NCBI RefSeq assembly: GCF_900110915.1
Contig: NZ_FOFG01000014.1
Location: 45,454-109,453 of the forward strand
DNA from: Faunimonas pinastri
Lineage (GTDB): Bacteria > Pseudomonadota > Alphaproteobacteria > Rhizobiales > Afifellaceae
Direction: 5' to 3'
Length of the DNA: 64,000 bases
In this document: piece by piece, positions 8,385-16,342 of the stretch
How the letters are laid out: the number at the start of each line of letters is the position of its first letter
Position numbering within the stretch: the first letter of the stretch is position 1
Translations under genes and position numbers: made by a program
The notes under the pieces: model-generated
Seen by the model: the letters and a program-made list of their open reading frames with translations, nothing else
Told to the model about the DNA's origin: nothing
Databases searched by the model: none

Positions 8385-8851
8385 TACCGGGCGCCCGTCG
8401 ATCCGAAGCCGCCTGCGCCGCGCGCCGTCTCGTCGAGATCCTCGACTTCGTGCAGAATAGCGCGGGCGACGTAGGTGAACATGATCTGGGCGATGCGATC
8501 GCCGGGCTCGACGACGAAGGGCTTGTCGCCGGTGTTCTGGAGAATGATGCCAACCTCGCCGCGGTAGTCGCTGTCGATGATGCCCGGAGCGTTCACGATG
8601 GTGATGCCAGCCTTGAGAGCGAGACCGGAGCGCGGGCAGGCGAGGAGGGCCAGGTGCGGCGGCAGTGCGAAGGCCAAGCCGGTGCCGATCAGGGAGCGTT
8701 CGCCCGGATTGATGGTGATGGGCTCCATGATGTCCGCCTTCACGTCCATGCCGGCAGATCCGTCGGTCTGGTAAGCGGGGATGGCGGCTGAGGAGCGCAG
8801 GCGCTTCACCTTCACGTCCTCGAGGTAGAACTGGTCCTTGCGGCTATTCAT
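8384..8851 (-). CDS. dut: dUTP pyrophosphatase
   Basis: About 155 residues with all five trimeric dUTPase motifs: GSAGMDV, PRSGLALK, GIIDSDYRGEVGIIL, RIAQIMF and the C-terminal RGAGGFGSTG. It hydrolyses dUTP to dUMP and pyrophosphate, keeping uracil out of DNA and supplying dUMP for ThyX. An ATG at 8851 with AAGGA upstream is chosen; an ATG at 8860 is also possible. It overlaps the 3' end of the preceding gene. Confidence 0.95.
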   Translation of the reverse strand: MNSRKDQFYLEDVKVKRLRSSAAIPAYQTDGSAGMDVKADIMEPITINPGERSLIGTGLAFALPPHLALLACPRSGLALKAGITIVNAPGIIDSDYRGEVGIILQNTGDKPFVVEPGDRIAQIMFTYVARAILHEVEDLDETARGAGGFGSTGAR

Positions 8852-9134
8852 GCTTGTCATCCTTGATGTGCGTCACGGTGACGTCGTCGTCCGTGATTTC
8901 GTGGCCGAACTCGCCGGCCTTCGCGATGAAGGTCTCGACCAGAAAGGCGCTGGCGGCTTCGATTGCCGCTTCATTGGTGGGGAAGGGACCAACCATCGGC
9001 GGGGCAGGATTGCCCTCCAGCAGCTCCTCCTCCGCGAAGGTGTAGTAGAAGCCCGGCTCGACCGTCGTGGACTGCGTAAAGTCCAGGACGCTGACCGGGA
9101 AGCTCATTTCCGCCAAAGCAATGTCTCCAGTCAT
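8844..9134 (-). CDS. Hypothetical protein (96 aa)
   Basis: Begins MTGDIALAEMSFPVSVLDFTQS and is acidic overall, ending DDVTVTHIKDDKHE. The middle (PMVGPFPTNEAAIEAASAFL) looks like the short fold of phage proteins that take 'masked' input segments, but no family can be named. Its ATG lies inside a weak palindrome copy and its stop overlaps the dUTPase start. Confidence 0.6.
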   Translation of the reverse strand: MTGDIALAEMSFPVSVLDFTQSTTVEPGFYYTFAEEELLEGNPAPPMVGPFPTNEAAIEAASAFLVETFIAKAGEFGHEITDDDVTVTHIKDDKHE

Positions 9135-9144
9135 TACTGATTGA
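9127..9144. promoter_or_regulatory. 18-bp palindrome copy 4 (weak)
   Basis: CCAGTCATTACTGATTGA matches the consensus at 12 of 18 positions, one of the weakest copies. It covers the start codon of the 8844-9134 gene. No -10 box was found. It is reported because the position, straddling a gene start, matches the other copies. Confidence 0.4.
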
Positions 9145-9159
9145 TGATGTTGGGCGCGG

Positions 9160-9243
9160 CTAGACGATGATGCGGATGATCTCGTAGACGCCCCAGAGGA
9201 TCAGAAGGCCGCAGACCCAGTCGGAGATGAGCAGGCGGCTCAT
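9160..9243 (-). CDS. 27-residue membrane peptide
   Basis: The ATG overlaps the thyX stop (ATGA). The peptide is MSRLLISDWVCGLLILWGVY followed by EIIRIIV and a TAG stop. It is one hydrophobic helix with a basic start. The stop-start coupling and clean membrane composition support translation, but its size means chance cannot be excluded. The role is unknown. Confidence 0.5.
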   Translation of the reverse strand: MSRLLISDWVCGLLILWGVYEIIRIIV

Positions 9244-10193
9244 CCCGGCACGAACTCGTAGGGGAGGGTCTTCCGGTTCTGGATGTAACCGGTGAAGTTG
9301 GCGTGCAGAGCTGGCTGCTGCCAGACGATGTCGGAGCCCGGAGTGTCCACGATCGCAACATCAGGCGTGGCCTGGTGCTCGGCCGGAGAGGCGTGAACCG
9401 GACGCGAGACCACGAGGCCCTCGTAGCGAGCGAGCTCCTTCTCCAGCGAGCCGTCACCGTCAAACGGCTTGATGGTCAGACGCGCGCAGCGGGCGACAGA
9501 CAGCTTGCGAAGGGTGCCGCTGGGGTCGCGAAGACCGCCGTACTGCTCGATCTCAGCCTGGTCGTCCACGTAGGGCAGGTGCCATTCGCCGGGCTGCAGA
9601 AGCGTCTGCTCGGAATGATCGAGAGCCGCCTTCACCGCGCGGGCGAGATGCTGCACCTCGGGCTGGGCCGCCTCGTGGTCGCGAAGCGCGAAGAAGTTCT
9701 CCCAGTCGGTCGCCGTAATCAGCACGTCGATGTAGCCGAACCACTCCAGCGGACGATTGGCCCACTGCTTGTGAACGCCAAGCTCCGTGAGCTGGCGCAC
9801 GGTGTCCTTGGTGGCTTCGGCGAGTTCGATCCAGAGACGCTCGGCAGTGACCATCTCCTCCGGCGTGAGCTCCTCGGTTGCCTGCATTCCCCGCTTGTTC
9901 TTCATGAAGTGAGGAACGTAGGGTGCCTCTTCCAGGAGCCGGGCGACGGGCACGGCGCGCGAGGAGCGGCCGTTGCGGGAAAGCTTCTCGTCGGCGAGCA
10001 GGCTGATATCCTGCATGACGATTTCCGAGAGCTCGCCCTCAAAGCCGGTGAGAATGCGATGGGTCTTGGCGTCGGCGTGAACCATGCGCGGATAGCGGGC
10101 CTGCACGGTGGGAAGTCGAATGCCCTGGGGCGAAACGCTGTCCTTGACGACGCGCGCCTGGGCGGACTCGACGGCGAAAAAGTGGTCGCTCAT
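9240..10193 (-). CDS. thyX: Flavin-dependent thymidylate synthase-like protein
   Basis: About 317 residues from ATG 10193 (MSDHFFAVESA). The ThyX region reads KLSRNGRSSRAVPVARLLEE, then NKRGMQATEEL, TATDWENFFALRDH and ARCARLT. This is the divergent ThyX branch in which the usual RHRxxSxxExSxRY core becomes SRNxxSSRAxPV. It would methylate dUMP to dTMP using FAD and methylene-folate. It sits between reductase/glutaredoxin and dUTPase, completing a dTMP pathway. An upstream in-frame extension to 10334 overlaps the lipoprotein gene and is not used. Confidence 0.85.
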   Translation of the reverse strand: MSDHFFAVESAQARVVKDSVSPQGIRLPTVQARYPRMVHADAKTHRILTGFEGELSEIVMQDISLLADEKLSRNGRSSRAVPVARLLEEAPYVPHFMKNKRGMQATEELTPEEMVTAERLWIELAEATKDTVRQLTELGVHKQWANRPLEWFGYIDVLITATDWENFFALRDHEAAQPEVQHLARAVKAALDHSEQTLLQPGEWHLPYVDDQAEIEQYGGLRDPSGTLRKLSVARCARLTIKPFDGDGSLEKELARYEGLVVSRPVHASPAEHQATPDVAIVDTPGSDIVWQQPALHANFTGYIQNRKTLPYEFVPG

Positions 10194-10204
10194 GCTGTCA
10201 CCGA

Positions 10205-10456
10205 TCAATAGAAGCGAATGGTGCCGCCCTTGCCCCAGTACGAGGAGCAGAAGACGCCTTCGACGTTGATGCCGGCGGGTGATTTCGCGCGAAAGCCGGT
10301 GCTGTAGTCGTCGCTGTTGCTGCAGCCGAACCATTCATGACCGGTGATGACGATGTCGCTGTAGCCCTGCTGGCGCAGCACGCGCTGAGCCGTCTCCGGA
10401 TCGGTGCAGGCGCTGAGACCCAGTGCGAGAGCGGCAAGGAGAATGAACTTGCGCAT
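10205..10456 (-). CDS. Small lipoprotein
   Basis: 83 residues from ATG 10456. A short signal peptide ends in a lipobox (MRKFILLAALALGLSACTD, Cys about residue 17). The mature part has few cysteines and several Tyr/Gly. It would be exported and lipidated at the inner or outer membrane. It has a dedicated promoter, palindrome copy and CACACACGAGGAAC leader, so it is an individually controlled gene; immunity, entry exclusion or moron functions are possibilities but none is shown. Confidence 0.75.
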   Translation of the reverse strand: MRKFILLAALALGLSACTDPETAQRVLRQQGYSDIVITGHEWFGCSNSDDYSTGFRAKSPAGINVEGVFCSSYWGKGGTIRFY

Positions 10457-10458
10457 AT

Positions 10459-10549
10459 GTTCCTCGTGTGTGCGAGGAGCCCTAAGGCCCCTCGCGTGTG
10501 TAGTCAATGCTGACTTATCATTTATAGCAAGTCAAAGACGGCTTGCGAC
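10459..10549 (-). promoter_or_regulatory. Lipoprotein promoter, palindrome copy 5 and leader hairpin
   Basis: Minus-strand GTCGCA (10544-10549), 17 nt, then TATAAA (10521-10526). The palindrome copy (10500-10517, 14 of 18) covers the expected transcription start. The leader has an inverted repeat at 10472-10495 (GCGAGG...CCTCGC) and then CACACACGAGGAAC (10459-10472) with the ribosome-binding site. Confidence 0.65.
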
Positions 10550-10554
10550 TGGAT

Positions 10555-10836
10555 TCAGGCGGCGATCTGCTCGTCAATCGCGCGCTGGGTGTGCAGGTAG
10601 AGCTCCAGGGCGTCAGAGCCGCCGATCAGCACTTCCTGCTCCTTGTCGACCAGATAGACCTTGGGGAAGGTCCGATCGCCGTCGACGAAGCCACGCTCAT
10701 CCATCCAGGCCGTGCGCTCTTCCAGGGTCGGAAGCTTCACGTAGTCGATGGTCGCTCCGTCGAGCAGGAGCATGTTCAAGGCCCGCTTGCAGAACGGGCA
10801 GGTCTCGAAACCGTAGACGCGAAAGTTTGCCATCAT
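10555..10836 (-). CDS. grx: Glutaredoxin-like protein
   Basis: 93 residues, thioredoxin fold. The active site is CPFC in VYGFETCPFCKRALNML, followed by the family's VKLPTLEERTAW and the cis-proline TFPKVYL, and a C-terminal GG-SDAL. It would reduce the C-terminal cysteine pair of the phage ribonucleotide reductase immediately upstream, with which it overlaps by 4 bases. Confidence 0.92.
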   Translation of the reverse strand: MMANFRVYGFETCPFCKRALNMLLLDGATIDYVKLPTLEERTAWMDERGFVDGDRTFPKVYLVDKEQEVLIGGSDALELYLHTQRAIDEQIAA

Positions 10837-12476
10837 GCCTCACATGCAGCGCAGGAGAGAAGCGAGCGGACGAACTCCTGCGCGGGGTTAGTCGACCGCT
10901 GATAGTAGAAGCTCTTCACGCCCATGCGCCAACCGGCGATCATGAGCTCGTTCACGTCCTTGAGGGGCGTGTCAGGATGGATCATCAGGTTGATGGACTG
11001 GGCCTGGTCGATGAACTTCTGACGGTGCGCAGCCTGGGCCACGATCTCGCTCTGGTCGATCTCGCCGAACGTCTTGAAGACGTTGCGCTCGTGATCGGTC
11101 AGGAAGTCGAGGTGCTGCACCGAGCCGCCGGCGACCAGAATGGAGCGCCAGGTCTCCGCGTCGTCGCGGCCATATTCCGCCAGGAGCGTCTGCAGGTAGG
11201 GGTTCTTGTAGGTGAACTTGCCCTTCGCCAGATCCTTAGTGAAATAGTTGGAGTTCAGCGGCTCGATCGACGGCGACACCTGGCCCAGGATGAACGAGGA
11301 CGAGGTCGTGGGCGCGATCGCCATCCGCGTCGTGTTGCGCAGGCCATAGCCTTCCAGCAGCGGCGGCTCGCCATATTCGAGTGCCATCTGCTTCGACGCT
11401 GCCAGCGAGCGCTCATCGATGGTCTTGTGGATCTCGATGTTGAGCAGCTTGGCCTCGAAGCTGTCGAAGACGAGCATCTTGGACTGCAGGTAGGAATGCC
11501 AGCCGAGCGTGCCAATGCCGATCGCGCGCTGGTCCACGGCGAAGCGGTGCGCTGCCGCCATCAGCTTCTCGTCGGCCGTCTTTTCGATGTACTCGCTCAT
11601 GACGGCGTCGAGAAAGTAGGTGACGGTCTCGACCAGATCGCTGTCTTTCCACTCGTCGTAGTGGAGGAGGTTCAGCGAAAGCAGGCAGCAGACGAAGCTC
11701 CAAAGCTCGTTGGAGGCCAGCGCGATCTCGGTGCAGAGATTGGAGGCGTGGATCCGGATGCCCTTGTCGCGATAGACCTGGGGCGCGTTCTGGTTCACCG
11801 TGTCGGTGAAGAAGAGGTACGGATAGCCGGTCTCGAAGCGCTTACGCAGGACCCGCAGCCAGACGCGCCGCTTCTCCTTGTCGCCGGCGATCATCTCCTC
11901 CATCCAGGCGTCCGAAATACAGACGCCCAGGCTGACGTGCTGGATCGGGTGACCCTCTTCGCGGCATTCCAGATACTCGTCGATGTCGGGGTGATCGATA
12001 TCGAGGTAGATGGCGCAGTTGCCGCGACGAACGTTCGCCTGACTGATGACGCTGGTATGGGTCTGCACCAGCTCCATGAAGTGAACCGGGCCGTTGGAAA
12101 TGCCGCCGCCGGAGATCGGGGCGCCGCGGCCGCGCAGCGCGCCAAAGTAGGCGCTGGTGCCGGCGCCGTGCTTCGTCATCATCCCGATCTCGGCCGTCTT
12201 GAGCAGGATGCTCTCGGTCGTGTCCTCGAGATAGGAGCCGTTGCAGGAGATCGGCAGACCGCGATCGGTGCCGAAGTTGGACCAGACGGGCGAGGCCAGC
12301 GAGATCCAGCCGTTGAGCATGTAGCGCTCGAACTTGTCCGCGAACCCTGGCTTGTCCAGGATGCGCTCCGCCGTTTCCGCGATGACGCGAATACGACCTT
12401 CCGCAGTCTGTCCCTCAGCCAGGTAACCCCGGCTCAGGAATGTGCGCGAGTCTTCATTGAGCCAATAAGCGACCAT
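10833..12476 (-). CDS. nrdA: Ribonucleoside-diphosphate reductase, large subunit
   Basis: 547 residues from ATG 12476 (MVAYWLNEDSRTFLSRGYL), overlapping the small-subunit stop. Diagnostic parts are LPISCNGSYLEDT, NLCTEIALASNE with an active-site Cys, and a C-terminal CAACEA redox pair. It reduces NDPs to dNDPs together with NrdB. The protein starts at the catalytic region, so the N-terminal ATP-cone present in many host enzymes is absent, which would relieve dATP inhibition (inference). Confidence 0.93.
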   Translation of the reverse strand: MVAYWLNEDSRTFLSRGYLAEGQTAEGRIRVIAETAERILDKPGFADKFERYMLNGWISLASPVWSNFGTDRGLPISCNGSYLEDTTESILLKTAEIGMMTKHGAGTSAYFGALRGRGAPISGGGISNGPVHFMELVQTHTSVISQANVRRGNCAIYLDIDHPDIDEYLECREEGHPIQHVSLGVCISDAWMEEMIAGDKEKRRVWLRVLRKRFETGYPYLFFTDTVNQNAPQVYRDKGIRIHASNLCTEIALASNELWSFVCCLLSLNLLHYDEWKDSDLVETVTYFLDAVMSEYIEKTADEKLMAAAHRFAVDQRAIGIGTLGWHSYLQSKMLVFDSFEAKLLNIEIHKTIDERSLAASKQMALEYGEPPLLEGYGLRNTTRMAIAPTTSSSFILGQVSPSIEPLNSNYFTKDLAKGKFTYKNPYLQTLLAEYGRDDAETWRSILVAGGSVQHLDFLTDHERNVFKTFGEIDQSEIVAQAAHRQKFIDQAQSINLMIHPDTPLKDVNELMIAGWRMGVKSFYYQRSTNPAQEFVRSLLSCAACEA

Positions 12477-13456
12477 CAGAACAGCTCTTCTTCCTTGTAG
12501 ACCTTGTGGTTCTTTGAATATTCGACGGGCTTCTTGAAGAAGAAGTCTGTCATGTTGTTGCCGAGAGTTTCCTCTTCCATCCACAGGGTCTGCGCGAGGG
12601 CTTCCTGGTCGATCTCGGCACCGAAGACCGGCGCAAAGCCGATGCTCTTGAGGGAGTCGTCCAGGCGGCCCTGGATGTACGTCTTGAGGATGTGCGCATT
12701 GAGCTTGGGCTGGTCGAAGTTGCCGACGATCCAGTCGATGATCTTGGCTTCAGCGTTGAAGGCGACCCGCGTTTCTTCCAGGATGCGCGCCTCGAGCTCG
12801 GCGTCGAACAGCTCCGGGTATTCCTCGCGCATGGTGTTGATCAGCTTGATGCCGATCTGCGCGTGGAGCATCTCCTCGTTGCGGGTGTACTGGACCTGCT
12901 GAGCCGTATCCTTCAGCACGTTCCGGAAGCGGTTGAACCAGAGGACGATGTAGAACTGGCTGAAAAGGGAGGCGTTCTCCACGAAGAGCGTGAAGAGGGT
13001 GATGGCGTAGATGTACTGCTTGCGCCGATCGTCGCCGTAGACGCCCTTCAGGTACTTCCGCAGATAGTCGACCCGCCCTTTGACCACCGGCTCCTTCAGG
13101 TTCTCCTCGAAGACATCGCCCAGGCGCAGCGTGTCGAGCAGCTTCTCGTAAGCCTGGTTGTGAATGACCTCGGTATTCGCCATCGCGAAGCCCAGGTCGG
13201 ACATGGAGGGATGCGGCAGGTTCTCACCGAGCTGCGCCCAGAAGCGCTTCACGGCGATCTCGATCTGGCCGATGGCGGACAACGTGCGAACGACGATCTG
13301 GCGCTCGTCGTCGACCATCTCCGTCTTGAACTGGGCGTAGTCCGCCTTGAAGTCGAACTCGTTGGGCGTCCAGAAGCCGGCCCAAATCTTGTCGATGAAT
13401 TCCTGGGTCCACGGATAGAGGTTGGGCTTCCGTGCGACCTGTTCCTGAAACAGCAT
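12476..13456 (-). CDS. nrdB: Ribonucleoside-diphosphate reductase, small subunit
   Basis: 326 residues, class I beta fold. DDERQIVVRTLSAIGQIEIAV and ANTEVIHNQAYEKLLDTL supply Glu/His iron ligands, and MLHAQIGIKLINTM gives another Glu/His pair. It generates the tyrosyl or metal radical needed by NrdA, with which it overlaps by one base. It ends VYKEEELF, an acidic C-terminus of the type that docks the large subunit. A palindrome copy lies 43 bases upstream of its start. Confidence 0.93.
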   Translation of the reverse strand: MLFQEQVARKPNLYPWTQEFIDKIWAGFWTPNEFDFKADYAQFKTEMVDDERQIVVRTLSAIGQIEIAVKRFWAQLGENLPHPSMSDLGFAMANTEVIHNQAYEKLLDTLRLGDVFEENLKEPVVKGRVDYLRKYLKGVYGDDRRKQYIYAITLFTLFVENASLFSQFYIVLWFNRFRNVLKDTAQQVQYTRNEEMLHAQIGIKLINTMREEYPELFDAELEARILEETRVAFNAEAKIIDWIVGNFDQPKLNAHILKTYIQGRLDDSLKSIGFAPVFGAEIDQEALAQTLWMEEETLGNNMTDFFFKKPVEYSKNHKVYKEEELF

Positions 13457-13498
13457 GATTGCCTGCGGAGAGGAGAGTGAAAGGGTGCCTATCCTAGT

Positions 13499-13516
13499 TA
13501 AGTCAGTATTTACTTA
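13499..13516. promoter_or_regulatory. 18-bp palindrome copy 6 upstream of nrdB
   Basis: TAAGTCAGTATTTACTTA matches the consensus at 16 of 18 positions. It sits in the 85-base gap between the resolvase and nrdB. A -10 box is not clear: TAGTAA at 13514-13519 would be in the expected place but its -35 is poor. It would control the nrdB-nrdA-grx run. Confidence 0.65.
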
Positions 13517-13541
13517 CTAGTCTTGACGTCGGAAAAATCGG

Positions 13542-14117
13542 TCAGGCGGCGGCGCGATAAAGAGCCATCACCGCCTTGAACTCGTCGGTGCGGATGCCGG
13601 CGTGAACAACAGCAAGAGCATCGGCCATATGCTCGTTGTCCTCGTGCAGATCGCCCTTCGCGTGGTTCTTGGTCGCTTTCGTGTAGCGGAGCCAGGGAAG
13701 GTGAGGGTAGGTCTCCTCGGCCCACTCGATCATCTCCTCCTTGGAGGCGGTCTTGGTGCCGACGGTCGCGAGCTTCGTCTCGAAAGGCTGCACCTGAATG
13801 AGCGGGATGGGGCAGGAGGCCAGCAGACCCACGGCGATGCCAAAGCCGTAGACCGCGCGGGCCGACTGACCGCCGGAGGGAATTTCTGCGAAGGCGTACT
13901 TGCAGCCGGTCGTTCCTAGATAGAGCTCGCCGTAGAGCTCACGGGCCCGACGCAGATCATCCGAGTTCTGCCGCACGACCTTGTTGGCGCGCTTGTCGGT
14001 ATGAGCGGACTTGATGCTCTCAGCCGTCAAATTGAAGGTGTCGAGATCGAGCGACATGCGCGCGATCCCCATATTGGCGAGTGCCGGATCGAATCCGACA
14101 ACCTTGATCATGTTCAT
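13542..14117 (-). CDS. RuvC-like Holliday-junction resolvase
   Basis: 191 residues, RNase H fold. VVGFDPALANMGIAR has the first catalytic Asp, YAFAEIPSGGQSAR the Glu, and DNEHMADALAVVHAG the terminal Asp pair. Phage homologues of this family cut branched DNA before packaging. The start at ATG 14117 (MNMIKVVGF) forms a TGATG overlap with the gene upstream. It lies ahead of the reductase genes and is separated from them by a palindrome copy. Confidence 0.85.
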   Translation of the reverse strand: MNMIKVVGFDPALANMGIARMSLDLDTFNLTAESIKSAHTDKRANKVVRQNSDDLRRARELYGELYLGTTGCKYAFAEIPSGGQSARAVYGFGIAVGLLASCPIPLIQVQPFETKLATVGTKTASKEEMIEWAEETYPHLPWLRYTKATKNHAKGDLHEDNEHMADALAVVHAGIRTDEFKAVMALYRAAA

Positions 14118-14545
14118 CAGAAAATTCCCCACAGTGGGTTGGAATGGTTGCGCCGCTTCAGTTCGGCGGCTTGCTGGGCAGCCTGCTGCGCGCGCTCTTC
14201 GGCAATTTCACGGGTGGTAGCGGCGAGCGCCTTGTGACCGTCGATGCCGATTTTCCAGACGACGCTGCCGTCGCCAGTGTTGCAGAACTGGAGACCGTGA
14301 AAGACGCCGAACTCGTGGGTCACCTTCGGCACCACGGTCATCGGCGGAACAAGCGTCAGTCTACCTTCGGCGCCCGGTCTCGCCACCTTGATGCTGTGGC
14401 GCTTCCGCTGAACACCGGTGCTACTGACACGGAGCGTGGTGACTAGCTCGAACGTCTTGCCGTTGACGCAGAAAACGTCATCCCCGATCCCGGCAAGTTC
14501 GACTTTTCGAGCGCAGAGCTCCATCAGTTCGCGGCAGATGATCAT
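14117..14545 (-). CDS. Hypothetical protein with C-terminal WGIF tail
   Basis: 142 residues. The N-terminus (ICRELMELCARKVELAG, then FCVNGKTFELV) resembles that of the next gene upstream, so the two look like diverged paralogues. A helical Ala/Glu/Arg segment (AEERAQQAAQQAAELKRR) leads to the end NHSNPLWGIF. The tail WG(I/L/M)F recurs on four other proteins in this window. Its function is unknown. Confidence 0.65.
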   Translation of the reverse strand: MIICRELMELCARKVELAGIGDDVFCVNGKTFELVTTLRVSSTGVQRKRHSIKVARPGAEGRLTLVPPMTVVPKVTHEFGVFHGLQFCNTGDGSVVWKIGIDGHKALAATTREIAEERAQQAAQQAAELKRRNHSNPLWGIF

Positions 14546-15138
14546 CAAAAAAGCCCCCAGTCCGGGTTCTCGGCCTGCCTGGCCTTGCGTTCCTTCTCCT
14601 CCCGGATCGCGATGCGCTTGCGTTGCACGCGGCCCTTGGCGAGTGCCTGATCGAGAACGGATTGAGGAATGACGTCCCAGTGGCTCATGTGCTCGGCCGT
14701 GAATTGGACGAGGCCGCCGAGCTCCTCAAAGGTGATGGTGCCGACCTCGTCGCGCAGGTCGAAGATCGCCGGAACGTCGAGAACTTCGTAGTGGACTTGC
14801 GAACTCACCCTACGAGAGAGACGCCCCGTTGGCTTGCTTCGCGACTTGCCGCCGAACACCGCCCAGGTGTGCGTGGTAAAGACGTCTTCCAGCAGAAGAC
14901 CCTGAAAGTGCGTTCCGTCAGGCAGCTCAGTTCCGAAGGCGGATGTTGGACGAACGATCGCCACCGGCTTCGAGGCAAAACCACCCTTCTGCTCTAAGGC
15001 GGGGCGGATAGCACGCGCGTGCTTGCCATCCGGCACCAGCTCGAAGGTGGCATCTCGCAGACGAAACTTCATGCCGTCGACGCCGTAAAGCGGCACCGTC
15101 TTCCCGAGGATTGCGCGAAGCTCGTCGTGGAGCTGCAT
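14545..15138 (-). CDS. Hypothetical protein with C-terminal WGLF tail
   Basis: 197 residues. The N-terminus (ELRAILGKTVPLYGVDGMKF, then DATFELV) parallels that of the downstream neighbour. The C-terminal helix (REEKERKARQAE) ends NPDWGLF, the same seven residues found at the end of the WGR-domain protein at 44.9 kb. The gene is chained to both neighbours by stop-start overlaps. No enzyme family is recognised. Confidence 0.65.
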   Translation of the reverse strand: MQLHDELRAILGKTVPLYGVDGMKFRLRDATFELVPDGKHARAIRPALEQKGGFASKPVAIVRPTSAFGTELPDGTHFQGLLLEDVFTTHTWAVFGGKSRSKPTGRLSRRVSSQVHYEVLDVPAIFDLRDEVGTITFEELGGLVQFTAEHMSHWDVIPQSVLDQALAKGRVQRKRIAIREEKERKARQAENPDWGLF

Positions 15139-15587
15139 CAGAACATGCCCCAGGATCGGTTCTGCTCGTACTTGCCGACTTCTTCGACCTGGTGAGCGTC
15201 TTCGCGGGCCTGCTTATGCTCCTTGAGGAACTTCGAGCGCGCCTTCGACCAGCCGAGCTTCGCATCCTGGCCGAGGATCTCGATCAAGACATCCTCCAGG
15301 CCCTTGCAAACCTCGAACGCCTGCTTGTCGCCGAGCTCCATCTGCACAAAGCCCTGCGCGTCGAAGGGCTCGAACTCGATGATGTACTGGGCGCGCTTAC
15401 CGGGACGAATACCCTTCAGAAGGAAGTCCTCGCCGCCGACGAACTTCTGGCTCTTGTAGGTGCCGCCTTCCTTCAGGATCGAGGCCGTGACCGGGCCGCT
15501 GAGGCTCGCGCCGAACTTGTCGCTGCGCTTTGCGAGCGCCTGATTGATCTCCTCGACGATCGGGTCGACGGTGGTGCTTGTCGTCAT
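15138..15587 (-). CDS. Hypothetical protein with C-terminal WGMF tail
   Basis: 149 residues beginning MTTSTTVDPIVEEINQAL. The middle (GGEDFLLKGIRPGKRAQYIIEF) looks like a compact globular domain of unknown type; the last 30 residues are charged and end EQNRSWGMF. It is first of three WG(x)F genes in one overlapping run and is preceded by a promoter and palindrome copy. Confidence 0.65.
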   Translation of the reverse strand: MTTSTTVDPIVEEINQALAKRSDKFGASLSGPVTASILKEGGTYKSQKFVGGEDFLLKGIRPGKRAQYIIEFEPFDAQGFVQMELGDKQAFEVCKGLEDVLIEILGQDAKLGWSKARSKFLKEHKQAREDAHQVEEVGKYEQNRSWGMF

Positions 15588-15594
15588 TGCGTTT

Positions 15595-15649
15595 CCAGTC
15601 AGTATTGACTTACAAAATCAATTATAGCGAAGCGGTGTCGGCTGCGCAT
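15595..15649 (-). promoter_or_regulatory. Promoter plus palindrome copy 7 for the 15138-15587 gene
   Basis: Minus-strand ATGCGC (15644-15649), 17 nt, TATAAT (15621-15626). The palindrome copy (15595-15612, 15 of 18) covers the expected start site, just ahead of the ATG at 15587. The promoter lies inside the 3' end of the HicA-like gene. Confidence 0.66.
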
Positions 15650-15833
15650 TCATTCGGCGCAGAAGCGATCGGGTATTCAGCACCGATCGGTGATCCGACG
15701 GCGTGCATGAGGCGAAGACCGGTTTGCCACCGCCGGGCGGCACCAGCTTCCAGTGCTTGCTCGCCCGGCTGACCAACCAACCTTTGCCCCCATACTCGCG
15801 GATCAGGTCCTGCATCTCGGATTTGTGGGTCAC
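15618..15833 (-). CDS. HicA-like small dsRBD-fold protein
   Basis: 71 residues from a GTG at 15833 that overlaps the upstream TGA. The pattern MQDLIREYGGKGWLVSR, then HWKLVPPGGGKPV and CTPSDHRSVLNTRSLLRRM matches HicA-fold proteins, in which a small alpha-beta domain binds or cleaves RNA. The usual catalytic His of HicA could be the one in SKHWK. No HicB antitoxin is seen next to it, so toxin activity is doubtful. Confidence 0.55.
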   Translation of the reverse strand: MTHKSEMQDLIREYGGKGWLVSRASKHWKLVPPGGGKPVFASCTPSDHRSVLNTRSLLRRMNAQPTPLRYN

Positions 15834-16099
15834 CACATCTCCTCCGAGAAGAGGAGATCTTGGCTGCCGTGCTTCTCGCGGATCTGTCCTGCAGCCTGGG
15901 CGATCTTCAGCCCTTCGACGCGATCCACGAACCGGTTGTTGCTGGTGAGGAAGCCTTGTGGCGAATTCCCACCAACAGGCAGAGTTTCCGGAGCGCGCTC
16001 GGCGATCCGTGCGATGATGTGATGGTGCCGGCATGGCCGTGGCAGATGCCATCGCTTGCCTGCATGAACGATGGCTGCACGGGTGATAGTCTCAGGCAA
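15830..16099 (-). CDS. Hypothetical protein (89 aa)
   Basis: Likely TTG start at 16099, with GGAGGG eleven bases upstream at the end of the previous gene. The sequence has HAGKRWHLPRPCRHHHIIARIAE (quoted for its His cluster R-H-H-H) and GFLTSNNRFVDRVEG, a pattern shared by small phage proteins of unknown function. It overlaps the HicA-like gene. No function is assigned. Confidence 0.6.
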   Translation of the reverse strand: MPETITRAAIVHAGKRWHLPRPCRHHHIIARIAERAPETLPVGGNSPQGFLTSNNRFVDRVEGLKIAQAAGQIREKHGSQDLLFSEEMW

Positions 16100-16105
16100 G
16101 AGTGA

Positions 16106-16342
16106 TCAACCCTCCTGCACGGCGCGAAGCAGGCTGCTGACAGCATCTTCCGGTGTTGAACCTCGCCCTTCAAATTCGGCAGGACTTTCGCCAATCAAGA
16201 CATGCGGGCAGGTATTCCCGATCAGTGCGAGCCATTCAGACGATCCCGGTTTGTCACCTGGGAGAAAGAAGAGGCCGAACTCCACGTCGCCGGTCTTCAG
16301 CGTGATGACCTGATCGATGAGAGTGGTCAGGCTGACACTCAT
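16106..16342 (-). CDS. Hypothetical protein (78 aa)
   Basis: Begins MSVSLTTLIDQVITLKTGDV. GDKPGSSEWLALIGNTCPHV followed by GESPAEFEGRGSTPEDAV suggests a small alpha-beta protein. Its C-terminal codons supply the ribosome-binding site for the next gene. No family is recognised; the 4-base overlap with the gene upstream supports expression. Confidence 0.6.
   Translation of the reverse strand: MSVSLTTLIDQVITLKTGDVEFGLFFLPGDKPGSSEWLALIGNTCPHVLIGESPAEFEGRGSTPEDAVSSLLRAVQEG

Noticed and set aside
10404..12500. A 698-codon plus-strand open frame opposite nrdA
   Set aside because: Shadow of nrdA, which carries all reductase motifs.
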